NCBI GenBank assembly: GCA_943704425.1
Contig: CALSCP010000837.1
Location: 42,065-63,856 of the forward strand
Length of the DNA: 21,792 nt
From: Ministeria vibrans ATCC 50519
Taxonomy: Eukaryota; Opisthokonta; Filasterea
Direction of reading: 5' to 3'
Each line of letters starts with the position of its first letter. The first letter of the stretch is position 1. Shown piece by piece: positions 8,601 through 20,600 of this stretch. The notes below the pieces were generated by a model. That model saw only the letters and a program-made list of their open reading frames with translations. It searched no databases and was not told the DNA's origin. Both the position numbers and the translations under genes were made by a program.

Positions 8601-11600
8601 CGGTCCAGCACTGAGTGCCAGTGTAGCCGGGCAAGCAGGTGCAGGTGTAGCCGTTAATGTGGTCGTAGCAGGTTCCACCGTTGCGACACGGGTTGGATGC
8701 ACACTCGTTGATGTCCGTCTCGCAGTGGGTGCCTGTGTAGCCCGCCTGGCAAGTGCACAGATAGTAGTTGACCTGGTCGTAGCAGTGGCCACCGTTCTGG
8801 CATGGGTTCGACGAGCACTCGTTGATGTTCGTCTCGCAGTGGGTGCCGGTGAAGCCAAGGATGCACACGCACTGATAGCCATTGATGCGGTCGTAGCACG
8901 TGGCGGCGTTGTGGCAGGGATTGGACGCACACTCGACCACCATGGTCTCGCAGGTGGCGCCGGTAAAGCCGGGCACGCACTCGCAGGTGAAGCGGTTGAG
9001 CAGGTCGTTGCAGTGGCCACCGTTGCGGCAGGGGCCCTGGCCGTACTTGTCGACCTCACACTCGTTGATGTCCGTCTCGCAGTGGCGGCCCGTGTAGCCC
9101 GGGATGCACTGGCACTCAAACAGGTTCACGTGGTCATAGCACGTCGCGCCGTTGACGCACGGGTTCGAGGCACACTCGTCAATGTCCGTCTCGCAACGGG
9201 CACCGGTGAAGCCAGGGTGGCAAGGGCAGTAGAAAGCATCGACACGGTCGACGCACGCGTCGCACCCAATGGGGTTGCAAGGCGACGAGGCGCACTCGTC
9301 AACATTGATGTCGCAGTGAACGCCAGTCCAGCCCGAGGCGCACTCGCACGAGTAGCCATCGATGGCGTCGTGGCATGTAGCACCGTTCTGGCAGGGCGTC
9401 GACGAGCACTCGTTGACGTTGATCTCGCAGTGAACACCGCTCCAGCCAGAGGCGCAGTGGCACTCGTAGCCATTAATGTTGTCGCAGCACGAGGCACCGT
9501 TGAGGCAAGGCGTCGAGGCACACTCGTCATCGTTTGTCTCGCAGTTGGGCCCGGAGAATCCAAACTTGCAGCGGCAAGTATAGCCGTCAATGCCGTCGGT
9601 GCAGGTGCCGAGGTACTGGCACGGGTTTGAGGCGCACTCATCAATGTTGGTCTCGCAGGCGTAGCCAGTGAAACCAGGCACGCAAGCGCACGTGTGCGAG
9701 AGGACACCGTCGAGGCAAGTGCCGCCGTTGACGCAAGGCCCCGAGACGCAGTCGTCAATGTTGGTCTCGCAGTGGCCACCGGTAAAGCCGGGTCGGCAAA
9801 CGCACAGGTAGCCGTTGCGACCGTCAAAGCAGTCACCGCCGTGGTGGCAGGGCGACGAGGCGCACTCGTCGATGTTGATCTCGCAGTGGACACCGGTGAA
9901 GCCCGGAGCGCAGGTGCACGAATAAGAGTTGACCTGGTCGTTGCAAGTGGCACCGTTCAGGCATGGAGCCGAAACACACTCGTCAATGTTGGTCTGGCAG
10001 TCAGCGCCTGTGTAGCCAACGACGCACGAGCAGGCGTACATGTTGACAAGGTCGGTGCACGAGCCGTCATGCTGGCACGGGTTCGAGGCGCACTCGTCAA
10101 TGTCCGTCTGACAATTGACACCGGTGTAGCCAGGCACACAGTTGCATGTGTACTCGTTGATGCCATCGATGCACGTCGCGCCATTCTGGCACGGATGCGA
10201 GTTGCACTCGTAAATGTTGAACTGGCAGTAGAGGCCGTTGTAGCCGGGCACGCAGTCGCAGGTGTAGCCGTTCACACCGTCGACGCACGTCGCGCCGTTC
10301 TGGCACGGGTTCGACGAGCACTCGTTGATGTTGGTCTCGCAGAGGGTGCCGGTAAAGCCGTCAACGCACACGCACAGGTAGGCAAGCGGTCCATCGTAGC
10401 ATGTAGCGCCGTTCTGGCAGGGCAGCGAGGCGCACTCCTCAATGTCTTCCTCGCAGTGGACACCGGTGAAGCCCGACTTGCACTCGCAGCGGTAGCCGTT
10501 GACACCGTCAAAGCAGGTGGCGTAATGTGAGCACGGGTACGACATGCACTCGTTGGTGTTGATGGTGCAGTCGCGGCCCTCCCAGCCGGGAGCGCATGTG
10601 CACGAGTAGGCGTTGACGTGATCGTTGCAGGTGGCGCCGTTCTGGCACGGGTTCGATGCACACTCGTTGACGTCTGTCTGGCAGTTGTTGCCGGCGAAGC
10701 CCGGCTTGCAGTAGCACAGGTAGTTGTCAATGCCGTCGAAGCACGAGCCGCCGTTCTGGCACGGGTATGAGTTGCACTCGTTGATGTTCACCTCGCAGTG
10801 CGTGCCGGTATAGCCCGACTCGCACTCGCACGTGTAGCCGTCCACATGGTCGACACAGTCGCCCTCGTGCTGGCACGGGTTCGACAGACACTCGTCAAAG
10901 TTGACCTCGCAGCGGCGACCGACGTAACCGCTGGGGCAGCGGCATTCAAAGCCATTGACGACGTCGACACAGGTGCCGTGGTTGATGCATGGGTTGGAGG
11001 CGCACTCGTTGACATCCGTCTCGCAGTGCACGCCGTAGAAGCCGGGAGCGCACATGCAGGCGTAGCCATTGATGGCGTCCTTGCACGTTGCACCGTTAAG
11101 GCACGGGTTGGAGGCGCACTCGTCAATGTTCACCTCGCAGCGAGTGGCGGTGAATCCGGGAGCACACATGCACACAAAGTGGTTGACCTTGTCGACGCAG
11201 TAGCCGCTGTTCTGGCATGGGTTGGAGGCACACTCATTGATGTCCGTCTCGCAGTGGGTGCCCTCGTAGCCGGGAGCACACTGGCACGTGTAGCCGTTGA
11301 CAAGGTCGTGGCACGTTGCGACGTTCTGGCACGGGTTGGAGGCGCACTCGTCGACGTTGACGGTGCAGGTGGAGCCAGTCCAGCCGGGAGCGCATTCGCA
11401 CGAGAAGGCATTGACCAGGTCGGTGCAGGTGCCACCATTCTGGCACGGGTAGTTGTGGCACTCGTTGTAGTTGGTCTCGCAGTTGTTGCCGACGTAGCCC
11501 AGCACGCAAGCGCAGTTGTACCCGCCGATGTAGTCGAAGCAGGTGCCGCCGTTCTGGCAGGGGTACGAGTAGCACTCGGCAATGTTGTCGGCACAGTAGG

Positions 11601-14600
11601 TGCCGGTGTAGCCGTGGGCGCACTGGCAGACAAACGAGTTGATGCCGTCGACGCATGTTGCACCGTTGAGGCACTGGTAGTGGGCGCATTCGTTGATGTT
11701 GGTCTGGCACTCGAGGCCCTGGAAGCCCGGGGCACAAGCGCACGTGTAGCCGTTGACGTGGTCCGAGCAGGTACCGCCGTTCTGGCACGGGGTCGACGCA
11801 CACTCGTTGATGTCCACCGAGCAGGTGGGGCCAGTGTAGCCGGGGCGGCAGGGGCAGAAGAAACTATTGATCTGATCCATGCAGTGTCCCTGAGTGCCGA
11901 CGTACGAGCAAGGATGCGAAGCGCACTCGTTGATGTTCACCTCGCAGTAGTAGCCGGTGTAGCCGGGAGCACACTGGCACGAGTAGCCGTTGAAGTGGTC
12001 GACACAAGTGCCGCCATGCTGGCAGGGCATCGAGACACACTCGTTACGCTCGATTGAGCAGTCGGAGCCCTCCCAGCCAGGCTGGCACAGGCACGAGTAG
12101 CCAAAGTGCTGGTCGACACACGTGGCACCGTTCTGGCACGGGTGGCTCACGCACTCGTTCTCCTGGTGCTCGCAGTTTGCCCCGTACGTGCCCTGGACGC
12201 AAGTGCACAGGTACTGGTAGTGGTTTACGACGGCACAGGTACCGCCCGATTGGCAAGGCTGCGACGCGCACACGTCAGGCAAGTGGCAAGTGGGACCGGT
12301 GAAACCGGGAGCGCACATGCAGGTGAACGAGTACTGACCGTCGATGCAGGTCGAGCCGTACTTGCACGGGTTTGAGTCGCACTGGTTGACGTCCGACGAG
12401 CAGTGATGGCCACCGTGGCCGTAGGGGCAAATGCAGTAGTAGCCGAGGTGCTGGTCGACACAGGTCCCGCCGTACTGGCAGGGGTTTGAGGCGCACTCGT
12501 TGGTCGACACCTGGCAGAGGTGACCCTCGTAGCCGGGGCGGCATTGGCAGTAGTAGGCATTGAACAGATCGACGCACGTGCCGTAGTTGAGGCACGGGTT
12601 TGAGGCACAGTCGTCAATGTCAACGTCGCAGTTAGTGCCGGTGTAGCCGGTGAGACAGTGGCACGAGTACGAGTTGAAGCCGTCGACGCAGTAGCCACCC
12701 ATGCACGGACTCGAAGCGCACTCGTCAATGTTAACCTCACAGACAACACCGGTGAGGCCGGCGGGACACACGCACGTGAACGAGTTGTGGCCGTCAATAC
12801 AGGTGCCATAGCTCTGGCACGGGTTGGAGGCGCACTCGTTGACTTGCTCGCTGCAGTCGTGGCTGCAAAAGCCGGGCACACACTCGCACGTGTAACCGTT
12901 GATCTCGTCGAAGCAGGTACCGCCGTTGTGGCAGGGAGTCGAGGCACATTCGTTGATGTTGGTTTCGCAGTGGAGACCGGTGAAGCCGGCGGCACACTGG
13001 CACACGTAGTGTGTGTAGTAGTCGTGGCAGTTTGCACCGTTGAGGCACGGGTGACCGTAGCAGGCGGCAATGGGGTACTGGCAGTTGGTGCCGGTGTAGC
13101 CCGGCGCGCAGGTGCAGGTGTAGCCGTTGTTGCCGTCGGTGCAGGTAGAGCCATGGGCGCACGGGTACGAAAGACACTCGTTGATGTCGTACTGGCAGTA
13201 GGTACCAGTCCAACCCGGTGGGCAGGAGCAGTAGTAGCCGTTGTGGTAGCCATGGCATGTGGAGCTGCCGTAGCAGGGCGAAGTCGAGCACATGTCAATG
13301 GGCACGTCGCAGTGAGGTCCAGTCCAACCGGGGGTGCAAGTGCAGTGAGCCTGGTAGCCCTGCAGGGTGCAAATGGCGCCGTGCGCACATGGGTTGTATG
13401 TGGTGCACACGGCTGGGCTGGGCGCAACACAGTTGCTCGAATAGCCGCTGTGGCACACGCACACGTAACCCAGGTGGAGGTCAATGCAGTCGGAGTGTCC
13501 GGGGCACGGGTCCGAGGCGCACTCGTCGACGCTGTGCGAGCAAGTCGAGCCGTAGTAGCCAGGCAAGCACGCACACGAGTAGCCGCCAGCAAGGTCGGTG
13601 CAGGTGCCGTGCATGCAAGGCGACGAGAGGCACTCGTTGATGTCACCGCCGCACGTGTAGCCGGTGAAGCCGGAGGGGCAAGTACAGTAGAAGCCGAGGC
13701 CGCTGAGGTCGACGTGGCAAGCGCCGCCGTTGACGCAGGGCGAGGAAACACAGGCGTTGGCGAGGATCTCGCAGCGGGCACCGGTGTAGCCAAACTTGCA
13801 GCGGCAAGTGTAGCCACCGGCGTAGTCAAGGCAACCAAAAGGCTCGGTGCCGTCGTGCGAGCAGGGGTTCGAAGCGCACTCGTTGATGTTGATGTTGCAC
13901 GCGCGGCCAGTCCAGCCAGCCTTGCACTCGCACTGGTAGTCAGCAATGAGATCGTGGCACGTGAGGGTGCCGACGTGCGAGCAAGGGCTCGGGTAGGCAC
14001 AATCGTCAATGTTGGTCTCGCAGTGGTAGCCCGAGAAGCCATGGGGGCACGAGCAGTAGTAGCCGCCGTAGCCGTTGAGCAGGCACGTGCCGGTGTGGCA
14101 GGGGTTGGGGTCGCAAATGTCGGGCTTGACGTGGCACGCATCACCAGTGTAGCCATTGACGCAGACACACTGGCCGCTGACGCAGTAGCCGCCGTTGCGG
14201 CAGCCGCCGCAGATACCGCAGTTCATTGTGAGGTGGCTGGTTGTGGCCGTGTCAGAGCGCGACGACACACTCCACGTCTGGGGGAAGTCAGCGCAGCGTG
14301 CGCGCACCACAAAGGCGCTGTGCACACGGCCATACTGGAAGCTGGTGGTCTGACCACGGTCAGTGGGGTTGGGCATGAACTCGTTGTCGGGACCGGCAAA
14401 GATGGTCTGCGCTCCCGCGTGGTTGTGGTAGCCCCAGGTGGTCTCGCAGTCACCCTTGTGCGCGTTCTCGTCCTGGTCCCAGGCGCACGTGGCCGGGAAC
14501 TCGAGGATGGGCTGGATCTGAATGGTCTCGGTCTCGCAGTGGATGCCGGTAAAGTAGCGGGGGCACTGGCACGTGAACGAGCCAAAGCCATCGACGCACG

Positions 14601-17600
14601 TGCCCGAGTTGCGGCAGGGGTACGAGGCGCACTCCTCAAGGTTACGCTCGCAGTCCAGACCACCGTAGCCGGTGGTGCAGCGGCACGAGTAGCCGTAGTG
14701 GTGCGACGAGCAGGTGCCCTGGTTTTGGCATGGGTTGCTGTGGCAGAAGTCCTCGTTTTCGCAGTGGGTGCCGGTGAAGCCGGCGGGGCACGAGCAGCTG
14801 TACGAGGCAACGTAGTCGTTGCAGGTACCGCCGTTGCGGCAGGGCAACGAGGAGCACTCGTTGATGTTGACGCTGCAGTCTTGGCTCTGGAAGCCCGACT
14901 TGCACACGCACTCGTACGAGGCAATGCCATCGACGCAAATCACGCTGCCAGTGTTGTCGCACGGGTTGTGTGCGCAATCGTCAATGTTGGTCTCGCAGTG
15001 GCCGCCGGTGAAGCCGGGCAGGCACTGGCAGAAGGCCGAATTGATGCCGTCAAAGCAGTTGGCGGTGCCGGCGGGCGAGCAAGGCGATGGGTTGCAATCG
15101 TCAATGTTGGTCTCGCAGTGGGTACCGGTCCAGCCCTGAAGGCAGTCACAGCTGTAGCCGTTGACGTAGTCCTGGCACTGGCGCGTACCGTACTGGTTGC
15201 AAGGCGACGAGAAGCACTCGTTGATCTGAATCTCGCAGCGTGCGCCCGAGAAGCCCGGAGCACAGTCACAGGTGAAGCCGTTGACACGGTCGATGCAGAG
15301 ACCGCCGGCGGCGCACGGCGACGACTCGCACTCGTTGATGTTCTGCTCGCACAGAAGACCGGTCCAGCCAGCGTTGCAATCGCAGCGGTAGCCATCGATA
15401 AGGTCGGTGCAAGAGCCGCCCACCTGGTTGCAGGGGACCGAGGCACACTCGTTGATGTTCACGTGGCAGTACGGGCCGGTCCAGCCAAGTTTGCAGATGC
15501 ACACGTACGAGGCAATGTTGTCGACGCAGTGGTCGGTGCCGGGAGCGTGGCACGCGGCCGACGCGCACTCGTTGGTGTTGATCTCGCAGACGCCACCCTC
15601 GTAGCCGGGGTTGCAAGTGCAAACAAACGAGTTGATACCGTCGGTGCAAGTGCCACCGTTCTGGCAAGGGCGCGGGTCGCACTCGTTGATGTCCGTCTGG
15701 CAGAGAGTGCCGGTATAGCCGGCTTTGCAGTGGCACAAGAAGCCGTTGCTAAGGTCCTCGCAGTAGGTCGAGCCGGTCGAGACACACGGGTTGGAGGCGC
15801 ACTCGTTGACATTGGTCTCGCAGTGAACACCGGTGAAGCCAGGTGGGCACTGGCAGATGTAGCCGTTGTCTAGGTCGTGGCAGGTCGCGCCGCTTGCGCA
15901 CGGGTTCGAGGCGCACTCGTTGATGTTGTGCTCGCAGTGGATGCCGTTGAAGCCTGGAGCACAGTCACAGCGGTAGCTGGCGACGAGGTCGACGCACGAG
16001 GCGCCGTTAAGGCAGGGTGCGCCGGCACACTCGTTGACGTTGATCTCGCACTGGGTACCGGCAAAGCCGTAGGCACAGTGGCAGCGGTAGCGGTTGATGA
16101 GGTCCTCGCAAGTGGCACCGTTGGAGCAAGGCTGCGAGACGCACTCGTTGATGTTGGTCTGGCAGAGAACGCCGGTGAAGCCGATCTGGCAGACGCACTC
16201 ATAGCCGTTGACGCGGTCGACGCAGAAACCATTGTTCTGGCACGGGTTTGAGGCGCACTCCTCAATGTCCGTTTGGCAGAGGACGCCGCTGAAGCCGGGC
16301 AGACAGTCGCAAGTGAACGAGTTGATACCGTCGTTGCAGGTGCCACCGTTGCGGCAGGGCTCGAAGCGACACTCGTTGACGTTCACCTCACAGTGAGAGC
16401 CGACAAAGCCGGTGATACAGGTGCAGGTGTAGCCGTTGACAGCGTCAACGCAGGTGGCGCCGTTCACGCACGGGGCCGAAGCACACTCGTTGATGTTCTC
16501 CTCGCAATGGGTGCCGGTGAAGCCCGGTTTGCAGTCGCAAATGTACGAGGCAATGCCGTCGATGCAGCGGTAGGCGCCGTGGCCCGAGCACGGGTTGGAC
16601 ATACACTCGTTGGTGTTGTACTCGCAGTGAATGCCGGTCCAGCCTGTCTTGCAGTTGCACACAAAGCTGTCAATGCCGTCATCGCAGCCGTACGTGCCAA
16701 TGATGTTGCACGGGGTAGGGTCACACTCGTTGATGTTGGTCTCGCACTGGACGCCTGTCCAGCCGGGCTTGCACGTGCACGAGTAGTGGTTGACGCCGTC
16801 GACGCAACCCGAGGTGCCGTGGTAGTTGCAGGGCAGCGAGTGGCACTCGTTGATGTTGATGTCGCAGAGGGTGCCGGTGAAGCCAGGCAAGCAGACGCAC
16901 GAGTAGGAGTTGATGCCGTCGAGGCAAGTGTGAGTGCCAAAGTAGTTGCACGGGTTGGGGTAGCACTCGTCAATGTTGGTCTGGCAGAAGGGACCGCGGA
17001 AGCCGGGCGGGCAGTTGCAGGTGAGCGAGTCAATGCCATCGATGCAAATGCCATTGTTGAGGCAAGGGTTGGAGGCGCACTCGTTGACGTTGGTCTCGCA
17101 GTTGAAACCAACAAAGCCGGGCGGGCAGTTGCACGAGTAGCCGTTGACCAAGTCGTAGCAGGGGGCACCCACCTCGCACGGGTTGGAGGCGCACTCGTTG
17201 ATGTTGGTCTGGCAGGTCACACCCGTGTAGCCGGGCAGGCAAGTGCACGTGTACGAGTCGATGCCGTCGTGGCAGGTGCCAGCGTTGTCGCACGGGTAGG
17301 CGGCGCACTCGTTTGTGTTGGTCTCGCAGTTGGAGCCCTCGTAGCCGGGCACGCAGACGCACAGGTAGGAGTTGATACCGTCGAGGCAGGAGCCGCCGTT
17401 GTGACAGGGGCTCGAGGCGCACTCGTTCGTGTTAATCTCGCAGTGAGTACCGACGTAGCCGGGACGGCAGGCGCACGTGTAGCCGTCGACGGCGTCGTCG
17501 CAGCGGATTGCACCGTAGTGATGGCACGGGTTGGAGCCACACTCGTTGACGTTGGTCTCACAGAGACGTCCGGTGAAGCCCGAGTCGCAGTCGCAGCGGA

Positions 17601-20600
17601 AGTCGTTGACAAGATCGACGCAAGCGGTGGTACCGTACAGGGCGCAAGGCGACGGATCGCAGTCGTTGACGTCGGTCTCGCAGTGAACACCGGTGTAGCC
17701 CGGCGGGCAGGTGCACTCGTAGCCGTTGACAAGGTCAACACACGTGCCGTAGTGGTGGCAGGGCACCGAGGCGCACTCGTTGATGTTGGTCTCGCAGTGT
17801 ACGCCGGTGTGGCCGGACTGGCACTCGCAAACGTACGAGGCAATGCCGTCGTGGCAGCCAGCGGTGCCAGGACGGAAGCAAGGGTCGGGGTAGCAGTCGT
17901 TGATGTTGAATTCACAGCGGATGCCAGTGTAGCCAGGCTTGCAGTCGCACACGTGCGAGTTGATGCCGTCGAGGCACTGGAGGGTGCCCGGGTTAGAGCA
18001 GGCGGTGGGGTCGCACTCGTTGATGTTGACGCCGCAGTAGGTGCCGGTGAAGCCGGCGGGGCAGTCGCATTCAAAGCCATCGATAAGGTCGCGGCAAGTA
18101 CCGTAGTTGCGGCAGGGTGCCGAGGCGCACTCGTTCACGTTCGTCTCGCAGTGGATACCGGTGAAACCGGCACGGCAGGTGCACGAGTAGCCGTTGACGT
18201 GGTCGTTGCATGTGCCCTCAAACTTGCAGGGCGACGAGACACACTCGTTGATGTCGGTCTGGCAGTGCTCGCCGGTGTAGCCGGCGACACAGTTGCACAC
18301 GTAGCCGTTGATGAGGTCGTGACAGTAGGCGCCATTCTGGCACGGGTTGGAGGCGCACTCGTTGACGTTGGTCTCGCAGTGAACGCCGGTAAAGCCCGGG
18401 AAGCACTCGCAGACGTACGAATCGATCGAGTCGACGCAAGTGGCACCGTAGTGGCAGGGGTACGAGTCGCACTCGTTGACGTTGTTGTCGCAGTGACGGC
18501 CGGTGTAGCCATCGCGGCAGTCGCAAGTGTAGCCGTTGACGTGGTCGTCGCAGCCATTGGGCTTGGTTCCAACAGCATCGCACGGGTTGGAGGCGCACTC
18601 GTTGATGTTGGTCTGGCACTGGGCGCCGGTGAAGCCGTTGGGGCAGAAGCAGAGGTAGCCGTTAACAAGGTCCTGGCAGTAAGCGTTGTTCTGGCACGGG
18701 TTTGAGGCACACTCGTTCTTGTTGGTGCTGCACAGAACACCGGTGTAGCCGGGCTTGCAGTCGCAGACAAACGAGTTGACGCCGTCGAGGCACTGGAGTG
18801 TGCCGTACTGGTCGCAGGGGCTGGGGTAGCACTCGTTGATGTTTTCCTCGCAGAGGACGCCGGTCCAGCCTGGCTTGCACGCACACACGTACGACGTGAC
18901 GCCGTCGATGCACTGAGCGGTGCCCGACGCAAAGCAGGGGAAGGGCTGGCAGTCGTTGATGTTTTCCTCGCAGTAGAGACCAGTGAAACCAGGGTTGCAG
19001 CTGCAGACAAAGCGATCAATCAGGTTCTGGCAGTTTGCGGTGCCGGCAAACGAACAAGGGTAGGAGGCACACTCGTTGATTTCGACCTCGCAGTCGCGGC
19101 CGGTCCAGCCCGGAGCACAAGCGCACGAGTAGGTGTTCACCTGATCGATGCAGTTGAGTGAGCCGACGGCGTTGCACGGGTTGGGGTCGCAGTTGTTAAT
19201 GTTCTCCTCGCAGTTCTGGCCGGTGAAGCCAGGGACGCACTGGCACGTGAAGGTACCGACACCGTCAACGCAGGTGCCACCGTTCTGGCAGGGGTTGATA
19301 GGTGGGCAATCGTTAATGTTGGTGAGACAACGGGCACCGGTGAAGCCCGGTGAGCACTGGCACGTGGCGGTACACTCAATGCTGGCGGAAGAGCCCTCGT
19401 CGCAGGCCTCGCCGAGCGACGGGGTGAGGATGCCATCGCCACAGCCGATGAAACGGAAGTAGTTGGGGAAGGAGGCGACGACGGAGGAGCCATGCTGGAT
19501 GATGAGCGACACTTGGCCAAAGGCGAGGGCGGCGGGCACCTTGCAGGCAATCTGCCAGTAGGACACGTAGAGCGCCTGGACCTGGAGACCGTTGAAGTGG
19601 CACGTGTACGTGTTGGACGCGTAGTAGTTGGCGCCGAGAACGAGAACAACGCCATCCTCGTAAATGTCCGAGCCGTAGCCGGGCACCACCGAGTTTGCCG
19701 TCGGGTGACCACCAATGTAGTTGGAGCAATCGTAGCCGCCCCAGCCAGAGTCGCACGAGCACACGCCGGCGCCCGAGCAAGAGCCGTGTCCCGAGCAAAA
19801 GTGAGGGCAGTGAAGCATGGGCGGGTAGGTGACCGAGTGAGTGTGAGCGTAGTGGTTGCAGGCGGAGTAGAAGGCGACGAGCGTCTGCTGAGCGTACGTC
19901 TGGCAGCCGCACACCTGAGCGTCGTAGATGCACGAGTGGTAGAACATTTGGGTGTCGAAGCCAATGCCAATGCATGCCTGGGCAAAGGGACCCGTAAGGA
20001 AGTAGGAGGAGCAAGTGGCGGTGGCGGTCGTCTGCACGTGGTTGTTAGGCCAGGTGGGCGTGTAGTTTGGGGGCACAGGGGTGAACGTGTAGGGTGTTGT
20101 GGGCGGGTTGCAGTAGTTTGTGGTGGCGCAAATCTGATGCCAGACGTTGGTGACGACGCCCGTGTAGGGAGTCGACGAGCCTGCGCAGGGGTGGAGACCG
20201 TACGCCTCGGGTGGCGTGTAGTACTGGTGCGAGACCGACTGACCGCAGGGCAGGCTGAGAGTAGGCACGGTGGCGGTGGGGTAGTAAAAGAGCGACTCGG
20301 AGTGGGGCGCGAGCCATGAGCTGCCAAAGGCAACAGCGTTGGTGGCGAGCGTTCCATCGGGCTTGGTGAGGTCGTCACCCGAGTTACCATTGGGCACACC
20401 ACAAAGACCGTAAACACAGTTGGCGAAGGCGCCCGACACCTCAACCATAATGTTGAGGTACCAGCCACCGGACCACTGGTGCGACATGACGTTGACGTAG
20501 GAGCCGTCGGGGAGTTCAATTTGCGTCTCGATGCTCGACACGGAGCGAATCACAATGTTGCTGGCCAGGTAGTTGCCGTGCACATAGACGACGGGGTAGG

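Noticed and set aside
12225-14168. Minus-strand frame of 647 codons in the EGF region
   Set aside because: It is an alternate-frame shadow (Ala/Thr/Ser/Arg-rich) of the EGF repeats; the main frame carries all the cysteine spacing.
12658-15873. Plus-strand open frame of 1071 codons inside the EGF array
   Set aside because: It lies entirely antisense to the EGF modules, has a monotonous Val/Ala/Arg/Gly composition and repeats with the same period. It is a shadow of the regular codon pattern of the array.
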